Positions 25,792 to 32,986 of a stretch of 57,811 bases of DNA are shown in pieces. The position numbers and the translations under genes were made by a program. The stretch is from contig JAYFQU010000036.1 in NCBI GenBank assembly GCA_034926785.1, forward strand, positions 1 through 57,811. Reading direction: 5' to 3'. The notes beneath the pieces were generated by a model. It saw only the letters and a program-made list of their open reading frames with translations, was not told where the DNA came from and made no database searches. The DNA comes from UBA7703 sp034926785. Its GTDB lineage: Bacteria; Bacillota; Clostridia; Christensenellales; CAG-138. Positions within the stretch are counted from its first letter, which is position 1. Each line of letters starts with the position of its first letter.

Positions 25792-26707
25792 GCCGGGTTC
25801 CCTTCTGCCAGATGACTAGCGCGCCAAACTCCTGCTCCAGCTGCCGTATCGCCCTCCTGAGCGGCATGCCCGCCCCCGCGAGCAGCGTCAGCCGGTTTTC
25901 GTGCTCCATGTGCCCGTCATATGGCGAAACATGCACCTCCGCGCCGACGCAATCCACCAGAAAGCGCCCGTCTCGAACGGCGAGAAATCCCTTGATGCGG
26001 TAGGTATCCTCCGCAATCAGCGAGAGCATACGCTGCACCTGGCTGCTCGTAGCCTCCGGGGAGACGAGCAGCTGCTCCTTTTGCAGCGTTAGATCCGGCC
26101 GCTGATCCACAGCCGCCGCATGATCCATAGGCCGCAGCGCGTCCAGTTGCTCCCTCGTGATTGCGCCATAGGAGGTGCGGATGCGCGGGGCGAGGCAAAC
26201 GCCGTCGAGCACCCGCTCCACCGAAAGAATCGTTTCCTGACTCACCATGTCGCATTTGTTAAGCAACACAAGGTCTGCCACAGCAAGTTGTTTTTTGCAG
26301 GCGCGCGCTGTCTCTAAAACCTTATGCAGGCGGGGCACATCCACCAGACAGATCGCGCCGCGATAGCGCAGCGCGCCCGCCCGCTCGTGTTCAGCGAGGA
26401 TCGACCGGATTGCGCCGGGGTCGCTCAGCCCGCTGGTTTCCACGAAGATGACATCCGGCGCGTCGGCAATTGCCTCCCGCAGCGCCGTTTCGAATTGATC
26501 CAGCCGGCAAACGCAGAAGATGGAACCGTTGACAATCTCGGCGACGTCCGCCCCATATGCCCGCATCAGCGCGCCATCCAGCCCCGCCTTGCCGAATTCA
26601 TTGATAATGAGACGGATTCGCTTGCCCGCAAACAGCGGCAGCAGGGCCTTCAGCAGCGTCGTTTTGCCCGCGCCGAGAAACCCGGTGATGAGATAAAAAT
26701 CGGTCAA
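25784..26707 (-). CDS. CobW/COG0523-type GTPase (candidate metallochaperone)
   Basis: About 307 aa. A G3E-family GTPase with Walker A GFLGAGKTT (residues 9-17), IINEFGKAGLD (switch region), ETSGLSDPG (Walker B type) and VLLNKCDM (NKxD). The usual CXCC metal site is replaced by NGSIFCVCR (C65, C67). The C-terminal CobW domain is recognisable (YRIKGFLAVRDGRFLVDCVGAE). TTG at 26707 is chosen as start: AAAGGGGAG is well spaced, whereas the upstream GTG (26737) lacks a site. COG0523 members deliver zinc, cobalt or other metals, so loading zinc into MtaB or assisting corrinoid proteins is plausible here. Confidence 0.83.
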   Translation of the reverse strand: MTDFYLITGFLGAGKTTLLKALLPLFAGKRIRLIINEFGKAGLDGALMRAYGADVAEIVNGSIFCVCRLDQFETALREAIADAPDVIFVETSGLSDPGAIRSILAEHERAGALRYRGAICLVDVPRLHKVLETARACKKQLAVADLVLLNKCDMVSQETILSVERVLDGVCLAPRIRTSYGAITREQLDALRPMDHAAAVDQRPDLTLQKEQLLVSPEATSSQVQRMLSLIAEDTYRIKGFLAVRDGRFLVDCVGAEVHVSPYDGHMEHENRLTLLAGAGMPLRRAIRQLEQEFGALVIWQKGTRHD

Positions 26708-26793
26708 GCGTCTCTCCCCTTTCGCCCCGCGATGCACCGGTTTCGCATTCCCTGCCGCGTTGGGCGGGAGCCTGCGAAAAACACCGGATCCGT

Positions 26794-28164
26794 TTATTTT
26801 CCGGCCGGCAAAACCGCCTCAATCGCCGATTGCAGCTCCTCCCTGCTCGGGATGATGGAGGAGAATCTGAGCGTGCCGTTGATATAGATGCTCGGCAGGT
26901 TTTTTACCCCCATCTTCACGCAGCGGGCGATGTTTTCCTTTTCGGTAAACTTGTATTCAACCAAATCGATGCGGTCCTTAAAATGCGCCTTAGCGATCTC
27001 CGCGGCGCCCATCATGTAGGTGCAGGCGGCGCAGGTTGCGGAGTCCAGCGTGAAGACCTCGACCAGCGGCCTTGCCAAGTTTTCATAGTCCGGCAGCGCC
27101 ACGTCAATATCAAACGTTGCGGAGGTATAGTTTTCGGTCATCCTGCGCGTTTCGTCCCGTTGAATGACCGCCTGCGCGGCGCCGATCGCATTCTCTACCG
27201 GAACAGCATATGGCATATCGCAGCCAGGCGCAACGATAAAGTTGCGATCCGCCGCGACGCGATCCTGCATGTCCACCACATATTTCATGTTGTCCTGCTG
27301 CGTGCCGTGCAGCATGACGGAGGTCAGCGGGATGTTGCCGCCGATGGCGATATTATAGCGATCCGTCACCTCTTTTGCGGCGACGATGTTCACGTTTTCG
27401 TCGATCGAGATGGAATCCGGCGCGGTCTTGCACATTACCTCGATGTTGCGCGTCGCGTCGCCGCAGACGAAGAACGAGGAGAACGCGCCCTTTTCGCGGA
27501 TATGCGAGAAAAGCTCGGCAAACGGCTCGTGGAGAAACTCGCTGAAATGGTTCACGGAAATCTGCGACACCAAAGGATCGACCACGGCGATCACGTCCAT
27601 CCCCGCCTCGATATAATAGCTGCTCATGCGCTTGCCGCACTCCGTGCAGTAGGCCAGCAGTTCCTTGACATAGTCCGCGTCATCGTACATATCCATGAAG
27701 ATGTCGTTGCCGCGCAGGTGGCTTGCCAGTGTGAACGGCCCGCAAATAAGCCCGTAGAGCGCGGTTGTTTCGCCAACCGCTGCCTTCATGCGGCGCATGG
27801 CGGAGAGCACCATCGGCAGCCGCCCGTCGGTCTCGTCCGGCAGGGTGCAGTAGCACGGCACGGTCATGGTGGACTCCAGGGGATGCGTCTTGATCGACGG
27901 CGGGCCATAGTCTGCCCAGAGCAGCTCGCAGCCGAGTACCTCTGCCTCCAATTGCAGATCGAACACAACCGGCTGCCCATCGGGCTTATATAGCTTATTT
28001 ACCTCCAGAAGCGCCTTGACAAGCGTGTCCTCATTCGTCAGCATCTCGGTCGCATTCGCGCCAATCAGCTTGCCGGCATGCACGCCGGCAAAGGGAACCC
28101 AGGGCGCGCGCGGCGTTTTCTCATGCCGGAGTGTAGCAAAAAGTATATCTTTCGGTTGATTCAT
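26794..28164 (-). CDS. UroD/MtaA-family methyltransferase-like protein fused to a thioredoxin-like domain
   Basis: 456 aa. Residues 1-340 are a uroporphyrinogen-decarboxylase-fold domain of the MtaA/CmuA type (PWVPFAGVHAGKLIG, GLICGPFTLASHL, DENVNIVAA, FIVAPGCDMPYAVPVENAI). MtaA binds zinc through His-x-Cys and a distant Cys. Here the HxC position reads F232-V-C234 and the distal cysteine is C315, so one ligand is missing. Residues 365-456 form a thioredoxin/glutaredoxin fold with C378-A-A-C381 and a cis-Pro type LPSIYING. It could carry the methyl group onward from MtaC or serve a redox role; the fusion favours something beyond plain MtaA activity. It is the first gene of the minus-strand island, with GGTAAGGAGCG before the ATG. 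Confidence 0.85.
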   Translation of the reverse strand: MNQPKDILFATLRHEKTPRAPWVPFAGVHAGKLIGANATEMLTNEDTLVKALLEVNKLYKPDGQPVVFDLQLEAEVLGCELLWADYGPPSIKTHPLESTMTVPCYCTLPDETDGRLPMVLSAMRRMKAAVGETTALYGLICGPFTLASHLRGNDIFMDMYDDADYVKELLAYCTECGKRMSSYYIEAGMDVIAVVDPLVSQISVNHFSEFLHEPFAELFSHIREKGAFSSFFVCGDATRNIEVMCKTAPDSISIDENVNIVAAKEVTDRYNIAIGGNIPLTSVMLHGTQQDNMKYVVDMQDRVAADRNFIVAPGCDMPYAVPVENAIGAAQAVIQRDETRRMTENYTSATFDIDVALPDYENLARPLVEVFTLDSATCAACTYMMGAAEIAKAHFKDRIDLVEYKFTEKENIARCVKMGVKNLPSIYINGTLRFSSIIPSREELQSAIEAVLPAGK

Positions 28165-28193
28165 AATAGCGCTCCTTACCGTTTGTTGCGTCC

Positions 28194-28199
28194 ATTATA
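28194..28199 (-). promoter_or_regulatory. -10 element of the methyltransferase operon
   Basis: TATAAT on the minus strand, about 30 nt before the first gene of the eight-gene run. No good -35 at 16-18 nt, consistent with dependence on an activator bound at the adjacent direct repeat. Confidence 0.5.
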
Positions 28200-28219
28200 A
28201 CCGCTTCCGCTCATCAATA

Positions 28220-28253
28220 ATTGTAATCTCATGTCTTCGATTGTAGATTCATG
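28220..28253. promoter_or_regulatory. Direct-repeat operator, candidate site for the PocR-AraC regulator
   Basis: ATTGTAATCTCATG (28220-28233) is followed exactly 20 nt later by ATTGTAGATTCATG (28240-28253), 12 of 14 bases identical. Two direct half-sites on one face of the helix are how AraC-family proteins bind. The repeat lies between two divergent promoters, so one regulator could control both the eight-gene operon and mtaC2. Confidence 0.6.
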
Positions 28254-28323
28254 CAGGTTTTCAAAACCCAATATGGTTTTACCATAAATCACATCAGAAT
28301 ACTATTCGATTCGGGTTTATGCT

Positions 28324-28332
28324 TGCTATAAT
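28324..28332 (+). promoter_or_regulatory. Extended -10 promoter of the second corrinoid protein gene
   Basis: TGCTATAAT, an extended -10 element about 60 nt before the ATG at 28393, with no clear -35. Confidence 0.65.
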
Positions 28333-28392
28333 GCATATGTAAATACGAAGCGTCTGCTTCTGAAAAAAGAAAAAATATGACGGAGGGCCCCT

Positions 28393-29034
28393 ATGGCGAT
28401 TTTAGACGAAATCTCCCTGCAGCTGCAGGAAGGGAAGGCAAAGGTTGTCAAACAGCTGGTCGCAACAGCAATTGAAGAGGGATTGAGCGCGCAGGATATT
28501 CTGGAGAACGGCCTGCTGAGCGGCATGGGCATCATCGGCGAAAAGTTCAAGAACAACGAGGTTTTTGTGCCGGAGGTTCTGGTTGCCGCGCGCGCAATGA
28601 ACATGGGCGTCGAGGTGCTCAAGCCCCTGCTTCAGGAGGAGGGCGTAAAATCCGCCGGTAAGGTTATCATCGGCACCGTCAAAGGGGACCTGCATGATAT
28701 CGGCAAAAACCTTGTCCGTCTGATGATGGAAGGCAAGGGTCTTGAGGTGGTCGACCTCGGAACCGATGTCCTGCCGGAAACCTTCGTAGAGGCGGCCATC
28801 GAGAGCAATTGTCAAGTCATCTGCTGTTCCGCGCTGCTCACCACCACGATGAACGTCATGAAGGATGTCGTGGAGGCTGTTGAAAAAGCGGGGCTTCGCA
28901 GCAAGGTGAAGATCATGGTTGGCGGCGCGCCGATTACGCAGTCTTTCTGCGAGCAGATTGGCGCGGATAGCTACACGCCCGACGCAACCAGCGCGGCGAT
29001 TCAGGCCGTGAAGTTCTGCCAGGCGGCGAGCTGA
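28393..29034 (+). CDS. Second MtaC-like corrinoid protein
   Basis: A 213-aa corrinoid carrier closely similar to the protein at 19117. It has the same cap-domain motif (KFKNNEVFVPEVL), the same GDLHDIGKNLV with H101 as cobalt ligand, and SALLTTTMN and VGGAPITQSFCEQIGAD near the end. GGAGG precedes the ATG. It has no methyltransferase of its own next to it; the nearest partner candidates are the UroD-thioredoxin protein across the divergent promoter and MtaB 7 kb away. It may shuttle methyl groups from a different donor, or give extra carrier capacity. Confidence 0.92.
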   Translation: MAILDEISLQLQEGKAKVVKQLVATAIEEGLSAQDILENGLLSGMGIIGEKFKNNEVFVPEVLVAARAMNMGVEVLKPLLQEEGVKSAGKVIIGTVKGDLHDIGKNLVRLMMEGKGLEVVDLGTDVLPETFVEAAIESNCQVICCSALLTTTMNVMKDVVEAVEKAGLRSKVKIMVGGAPITQSFCEQIGADSYTPDATSAAIQAVKFCQAAS

Positions 29035-29060
29035 GCCCCCGCCCCTCCAAAGGATCACAA

Positions 29061-29101
29061 GCGCCCTTTCGCCGTTTTGCGAAGGGGCGTATTTCTTTTT
29101 T
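29061..29101 (+). terminator. Terminator after the second corrinoid protein gene
   Basis: GCGCCCTTTCGC pairs with GCGAAGGGGCG, then ATTTCTTTTTT follows. Confidence 0.88.
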
Positions 29102-29210
29102 GCCAGATCACTGCGCCCATCGCAGGATATTGCGGCCCTTCCGGCGCGATATCCGTTTTTTAAAAAGGTATTTCGAACTTCCCGTGAAAAAAATAAAATA
29201 ACCCGATTAA

Positions 29211-29243
29211 TTGTTTGAAACAAATGGAAAAGGGTGTTATCAT
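29211..29243 (+). promoter_or_regulatory. Promoter of the old-yellow-enzyme gene with overlapping palindrome
   Basis: TTGAAA (29215-29220) and TATCAT (29238-29243) are 17 nt apart. The -35 lies inside the palindrome TTGTTTGAAACAA (29211-29223), a possible operator. The rest of the 335-nt gap holds the upstream terminator and a leader of about 120 nt with no feature seen. Confidence 0.6.
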
Positions 29244-29369
29244 CAATAATAGGTTTTTACGTTTCTCCATCCGTCTCGTCATGGCCGACCAACCAACACC
29301 ATCTCCGGCCAAATAGGATGAACCAACAAACACGCAACCGAATACTATTGATCTTGGAGGCAAACGATT

Positions 29370-31481
29370 ATGCAAGCGTATCCGCATCTCTTTGAACCCA
29401 TCCAGATTGGCAACATGCTCGTGCCCAATCGCATTTGTCATGTGCCGACGGACGTCAGTTCTTCCAATGCCGACGGCTCTGTCAGTGAACGGGATATCTA
29501 TCACCACAGCGAGATCGCCAAGGGCGGCACCGGGCTCGTCATCGTCGGCGCAACAACGCCGGACAGCGCGACCGGACGCCCGACCGTGACCTGCCTTGTG
29601 GCGGATGCCGATAATTTCATCCCCGGCCTTACGCGTCTCGCCGCGTCCATGCATCGCTACGGCGCAAAATGCGTGGTACAACTCCAACATCCCGGCCGGC
29701 AGTGCGCCATCCCGCGCTACAACACCATGAGCACAAACGACATGGTGCTCAAGCTCCCCTGGTCGGCGGGTCACGAGATCGTCTATGCCAACGCGGAGGA
29801 AAAGGGCAAGCCCGTCCGCGCGATGACAACCGAGGAAGTGCTCGACATGGTCGAGAAGTTCTCGGATGCCGCCTGGCGCGTCAAGCAGGCGGGATTTGAC
29901 GGCGTGGAGCTCCACGCCGCACACGGCTATCTGATTTCGCAGTTTATGAGCCCCCTGCTCAACCGCAGGATCGATCGCTTCGGCGGCAGTTTTGAAAACC
30001 GCATGCGCTTTCCGCTCGCCATCATCGACCAGATCCAGAAAAAGTGCGGCCGGGATTTCCCGATCCTTGTGCGCTTTTCTGCGGATGAGTGGGTTGCCGG
30101 CGGACGTGAAATCGCCGAGAGCGTCGAGGTTGCAAAAGCGTTCGAGCGCGCGGGTGTTGCCGCGCTCGACCTAAGTCAGTGCATTCAGGAGAGTCCCGGC
30201 GCGGGCTTCGACCCGATGTATTATCCCGAGGGCTGGACGGCCTATGCCTCCATCGCGGTCAAACAGGCGGTCAAGATTCCCGTGATCAACAGCCACACGC
30301 TGCGCAACCCCGAATTTTGCGAGTCCATGATCGCCAAGGGCGAGACGGATATAGTCGGCCTTTCGCGCCAGATTCTTGCGGACCCCTATTGGCCGGTCAA
30401 GGCCAAGATGAACCGAGCCTGCGAGATTCGCCGCTGCATCAGCTGCCTCACCGGCTGCTGGCAGGAGAGCATGATGGCGAAAAAAGAGATCGGCTGCGCG
30501 ATCAACCCCGCCTGCGGCAACGAGGCGTTTGAGTCCCTCGTCCCCGCGAAAAAGGCGCTCTCGGTCGCCATCGTAGGCGGCGGCCCCGCGGGTATGGAGG
30601 CGGCGCGCATCGCGAGTGTCCGCGGCCACCGCGTCACGCTGTTTGAAAAGACGGGGGAACTCGGCGGCGCTATCCTCGGCTGCTGCATGACACCCGGCAA
30701 GGAAAAGATGAAGTGGTATGCGGACTGGATTCGCAACCAGATCAAGAAGCTCCCCGTTGAAGTTCGCCTGAACACCATCCCCACCGTGGAGGACCTCAAG
30801 GGATTCGACGCAGTGCTCAACGCGACCGGCGCTTCCAGCTATGTGCCGGATTGCCTCGGCAGCGAGCGCGTGGTCGGCTTTGAGGGCGTGATTGCCTGCC
30901 CGAAGGTCAACTGTGAGTTCCACCCCGGCAAGCGCACCCCGGTCAAGGCGGGTGAGCGCGTGCTCGTCTGGGGCGATCATTACGCAGCGACGGACACGGC
31001 GGCCTACCTCGCCTCCATCGGCAAGGATGTCACCATCGTCACCGAGGGCAAGGAGTTCGGCAGCTCGGTTGAGGTCATCCATATGTATGTCCTCCGCAAG
31101 CGTTTTCAGCAGACGGACGCGGAGGCGCTCTCCTCCAAGCCGTTCAAGTTCCCCGTCAAGGTCATCGAGAGCAGCACGGTTTACGCCGTCCGTGAGGGCG
31201 AGGTGGAGATTCAGGATCGCGATTTCGTCCGCACGAAGCTCGCCATCGATACCGTCGTCTCCTGCCACACGCGCGCAAACGACGCGTTCTTTGCCGAGCT
31301 CAGCAAGGCGGGCATCCCCGTATTCAATGCGGGCGACGCAATCCGTCCGCGCAATCTCAACGCCGCGGTGCATGACGGCGCGATGTTCGGCTTGAATCTG
31401 GACGAGGATATGATCCTCAACCCGAACGGCGCAATCATGAACCACCTGCCGCTGGACGTATTGGGCCAGCTCAAAGGTTAA
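29370..31481 (+). CDS. NADH:flavin oxidoreductase, OYE / iron-sulfur / FAD type (DCR, TMADH, BaiH-like)
   Basis: A 703-aa three-part enzyme. Residues 1-345 are an old-yellow-enzyme TIM barrel that binds FMN (QLQHPGRQC; GVELHAAHGYLISQFMSPL; NRRIDRFGGSFENR). C356, C359, C363 and C376 form the [4Fe-4S] site between domains. Residues 395-690 carry dinucleotide-binding folds (SVAIVGGGPAGMEAARIA). Relatives include 2,4-dienoyl-CoA reductase, trimethylamine dehydrogenase and bile-acid BaiCD/BaiH. The substrate cannot be told from sequence. It has its own promoter and terminators, so it may be only a neighbour of the methyltransferase island. Ribosome site TTGGAGG lies about 10 nt upstream. Confidence 0.9.
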   Translation: MQAYPHLFEPIQIGNMLVPNRICHVPTDVSSSNADGSVSERDIYHHSEIAKGGTGLVIVGATTPDSATGRPTVTCLVADADNFIPGLTRLAASMHRYGAKCVVQLQHPGRQCAIPRYNTMSTNDMVLKLPWSAGHEIVYANAEEKGKPVRAMTTEEVLDMVEKFSDAAWRVKQAGFDGVELHAAHGYLISQFMSPLLNRRIDRFGGSFENRMRFPLAIIDQIQKKCGRDFPILVRFSADEWVAGGREIAESVEVAKAFERAGVAALDLSQCIQESPGAGFDPMYYPEGWTAYASIAVKQAVKIPVINSHTLRNPEFCESMIAKGETDIVGLSRQILADPYWPVKAKMNRACEIRRCISCLTGCWQESMMAKKEIGCAINPACGNEAFESLVPAKKALSVAIVGGGPAGMEAARIASVRGHRVTLFEKTGELGGAILGCCMTPGKEKMKWYADWIRNQIKKLPVEVRLNTIPTVEDLKGFDAVLNATGASSYVPDCLGSERVVGFEGVIACPKVNCEFHPGKRTPVKAGERVLVWGDHYAATDTAAYLASIGKDVTIVTEGKEFGSSVEVIHMYVLRKRFQQTDAEALSSKPFKFPVKVIESSTVYAVREGEVEIQDRDFVRTKLAIDTVVSCHTRANDAFFAELSKAGIPVFNAGDAIRPRNLNAAVHDGAMFGLNLDEDMILNPNGAIMNHLPLDVLGQLKG

Positions 31482-31506
31482 TCGATACGATTGTATGACG
31501 GTAGAC

Positions 31507-31535
31507 AGCCTTCCCGCATCTCATGCGGGAAGGCT
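31507..31535. terminator. Perfect 13-bp hairpin after the OYE gene
   Basis: AGCCTTCCCGCAT-ctc-ATGCGGGAAGGCT. No T-run directly follows; the next hairpin supplies it. Confidence 0.7.
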
Positions 31536-31537
31536 CA

Positions 31538-31578
31538 GCCCATCGACAAAGTCCTGCGGACTCTGCCGATGGGTTTTA
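31538..31578 (+). terminator. Second terminator after the OYE gene
   Basis: CCCATCG (31539-31545) pairs with CGATGGG (31567-31573), with an inner GTCC/GGAC stem, followed by TTTTACTTT. Confidence 0.75.
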
Positions 31579-31732
31579 CTTTGGGTTAAAATGACGCGAA
31601 TCGCGCCACTTTTTCACAAATTCGGCGAATGAATCGACGAATTTGGTGGAATGTAGGGGCGGTTCGGATCCCCCCCAACCCTCCGACGCGCTTGTCTGAA
31701 CAATACAAGAATGTCACTCCAGTAAAAAGTAC

Positions 31733-31784
31733 GATACAAATTGTCCGTAACATCTTGAAACCCCCGCTCCCTTTCGCATATAAT
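31733..31784 (+). promoter_or_regulatory. Promoter of the sugar operon 31832-36008
   Basis: TTGAAA (31755-31760) and TATAAT (31779-31784) are 18 nt apart. GATACAAA at 31733-31740 repeats one arm of the inverted repeat at 47482-47506, suggesting a shared regulator, although the second arm is missing here. Confidence 0.75.
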
Positions 31785-31831
31785 TTAGTCAGCAAATCAT
31801 CTTTCTCATTTCGTAAAAGGAGGCTTGTTTT

Positions 31832-32977
31832 ATGAAAAAGTTCAGAGCGTGCGTCATCGGCGTCGGCTTCATCGGGGCTGCGCATATCGAGGCGCTTCGG
31901 CGGCTTGGCAATGTGGAAGTGGTCGCGCTTTCCGATATTCCCAACGCGCAGGCAAAGGCGGATGCGTTCTTTGTCCCCAAAGGCTATGACGACTACAAGG
32001 AGATGCTCGACACGGAAAAGCCCGACGTCGTGCACATCTGCACCCCCAACTCCTCGCACTATGAGATGGCGATGTACGCCATGCAGCGCAACATCGCGGT
32101 CATCTGCGAAAAACCGCTGACCAAGACGCTGAACGAAGCAAAGGAACTCGCCGCCTATGCGCGCGAACATAAGATTATCACCGGCGTGAACTTTAACTGC
32201 CGCTGGTATCCGCAGATTATGCAGGCCAAGGCCATGATCGCAAGCGGAGAGGTGGGAGACATCCGCACCATCCACGGCGGATATCTGCAGGACTGGCTGT
32301 ATTATGACACGGATTACAGCTGGCGTCTCGAACCGGAGGTCAGCGGAGAAAGCCGCGCTTTCGCGGACATTGGCTCGCATTGGATCGACCTCGTGGAGTC
32401 CTCAACCGGCCTGCGCGTGGTCGAGCTCATGGCCGATTTTGAAACCTTCCACAAGGTGCGTAGAAAGCCGCTCAAGCCCATCGAGACCTTCTCCGGCATG
32501 GCTCTGCGCCCCGAGGATTATGAAGAAAAACCCATTGGCACCGAGGACTACTGCACCGTTCTCTTCCGCTTTAACAACGGCGCGCACGGGACCTGCACCA
32601 TCAGCCAGGTGTACGCGGGCAGAAAAAATCAGATTTTGCTCTCGATCGCAGGCAGCAAATGCTCCCTGCACTGGGACAGCGAGGACAGCAACGAGCTCTG
32701 GATCGGCCGTCGCGACACCTTCAATCAGAAGGCCGCGAAGGATCCTTCCATTCTCAGCCCGCTCGCGCGCGCTTCTATCAGCTATCCCGGCGGACATGTC
32801 GAAGGGTTCCCCGACACCTTTAAGCAAAACTTCAAGGCCATCTACGCGGCGGTGGAAGCCGGCGATACGGGCAAACGCGAGTTTGCAACCTTCGAGGACG
32901 GCCTGCGCGAGATGCAGTTGTGCGACGCGGTTGTCCGCAGCGCGCGCGCGGATCGCTGGGTCAAGGTTGACGAGTAA
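31832..32977 (+). CDS. Gfo/Idh/MocA-family sugar oxidoreductase (copy 1)
   Basis: A 381-aa NAD(P)-dependent dehydrogenase. The N-terminal Rossmann fold has ACVIGVGFIGAAHIEAL, the family Lys is in ICEKPLTKT, and the C-terminal beta-sheet domain has GSHWIDLVE as active-site His region. AAAAGGAGG precedes the ATG. It starts an operon with two sugar isomerases and a UroD-type protein. Such enzymes oxidise or epimerise sugars and inositols, often via 3-keto intermediates. The substrate is unknown. Confidence 0.88.
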   Translation: MKKFRACVIGVGFIGAAHIEALRRLGNVEVVALSDIPNAQAKADAFFVPKGYDDYKEMLDTEKPDVVHICTPNSSHYEMAMYAMQRNIAVICEKPLTKTLNEAKELAAYAREHKIITGVNFNCRWYPQIMQAKAMIASGEVGDIRTIHGGYLQDWLYYDTDYSWRLEPEVSGESRAFADIGSHWIDLVESSTGLRVVELMADFETFHKVRRKPLKPIETFSGMALRPEDYEEKPIGTEDYCTVLFRFNNGAHGTCTISQVYAGRKNQILLSIAGSKCSLHWDSEDSNELWIGRRDTFNQKAAKDPSILSPLARASISYPGGHVEGFPDTFKQNFKAIYAAVEAGDTGKREFATFEDGLREMQLCDAVVRSARADRWVKVDE

Positions 32978-32986
32978 GGAGCCGGT

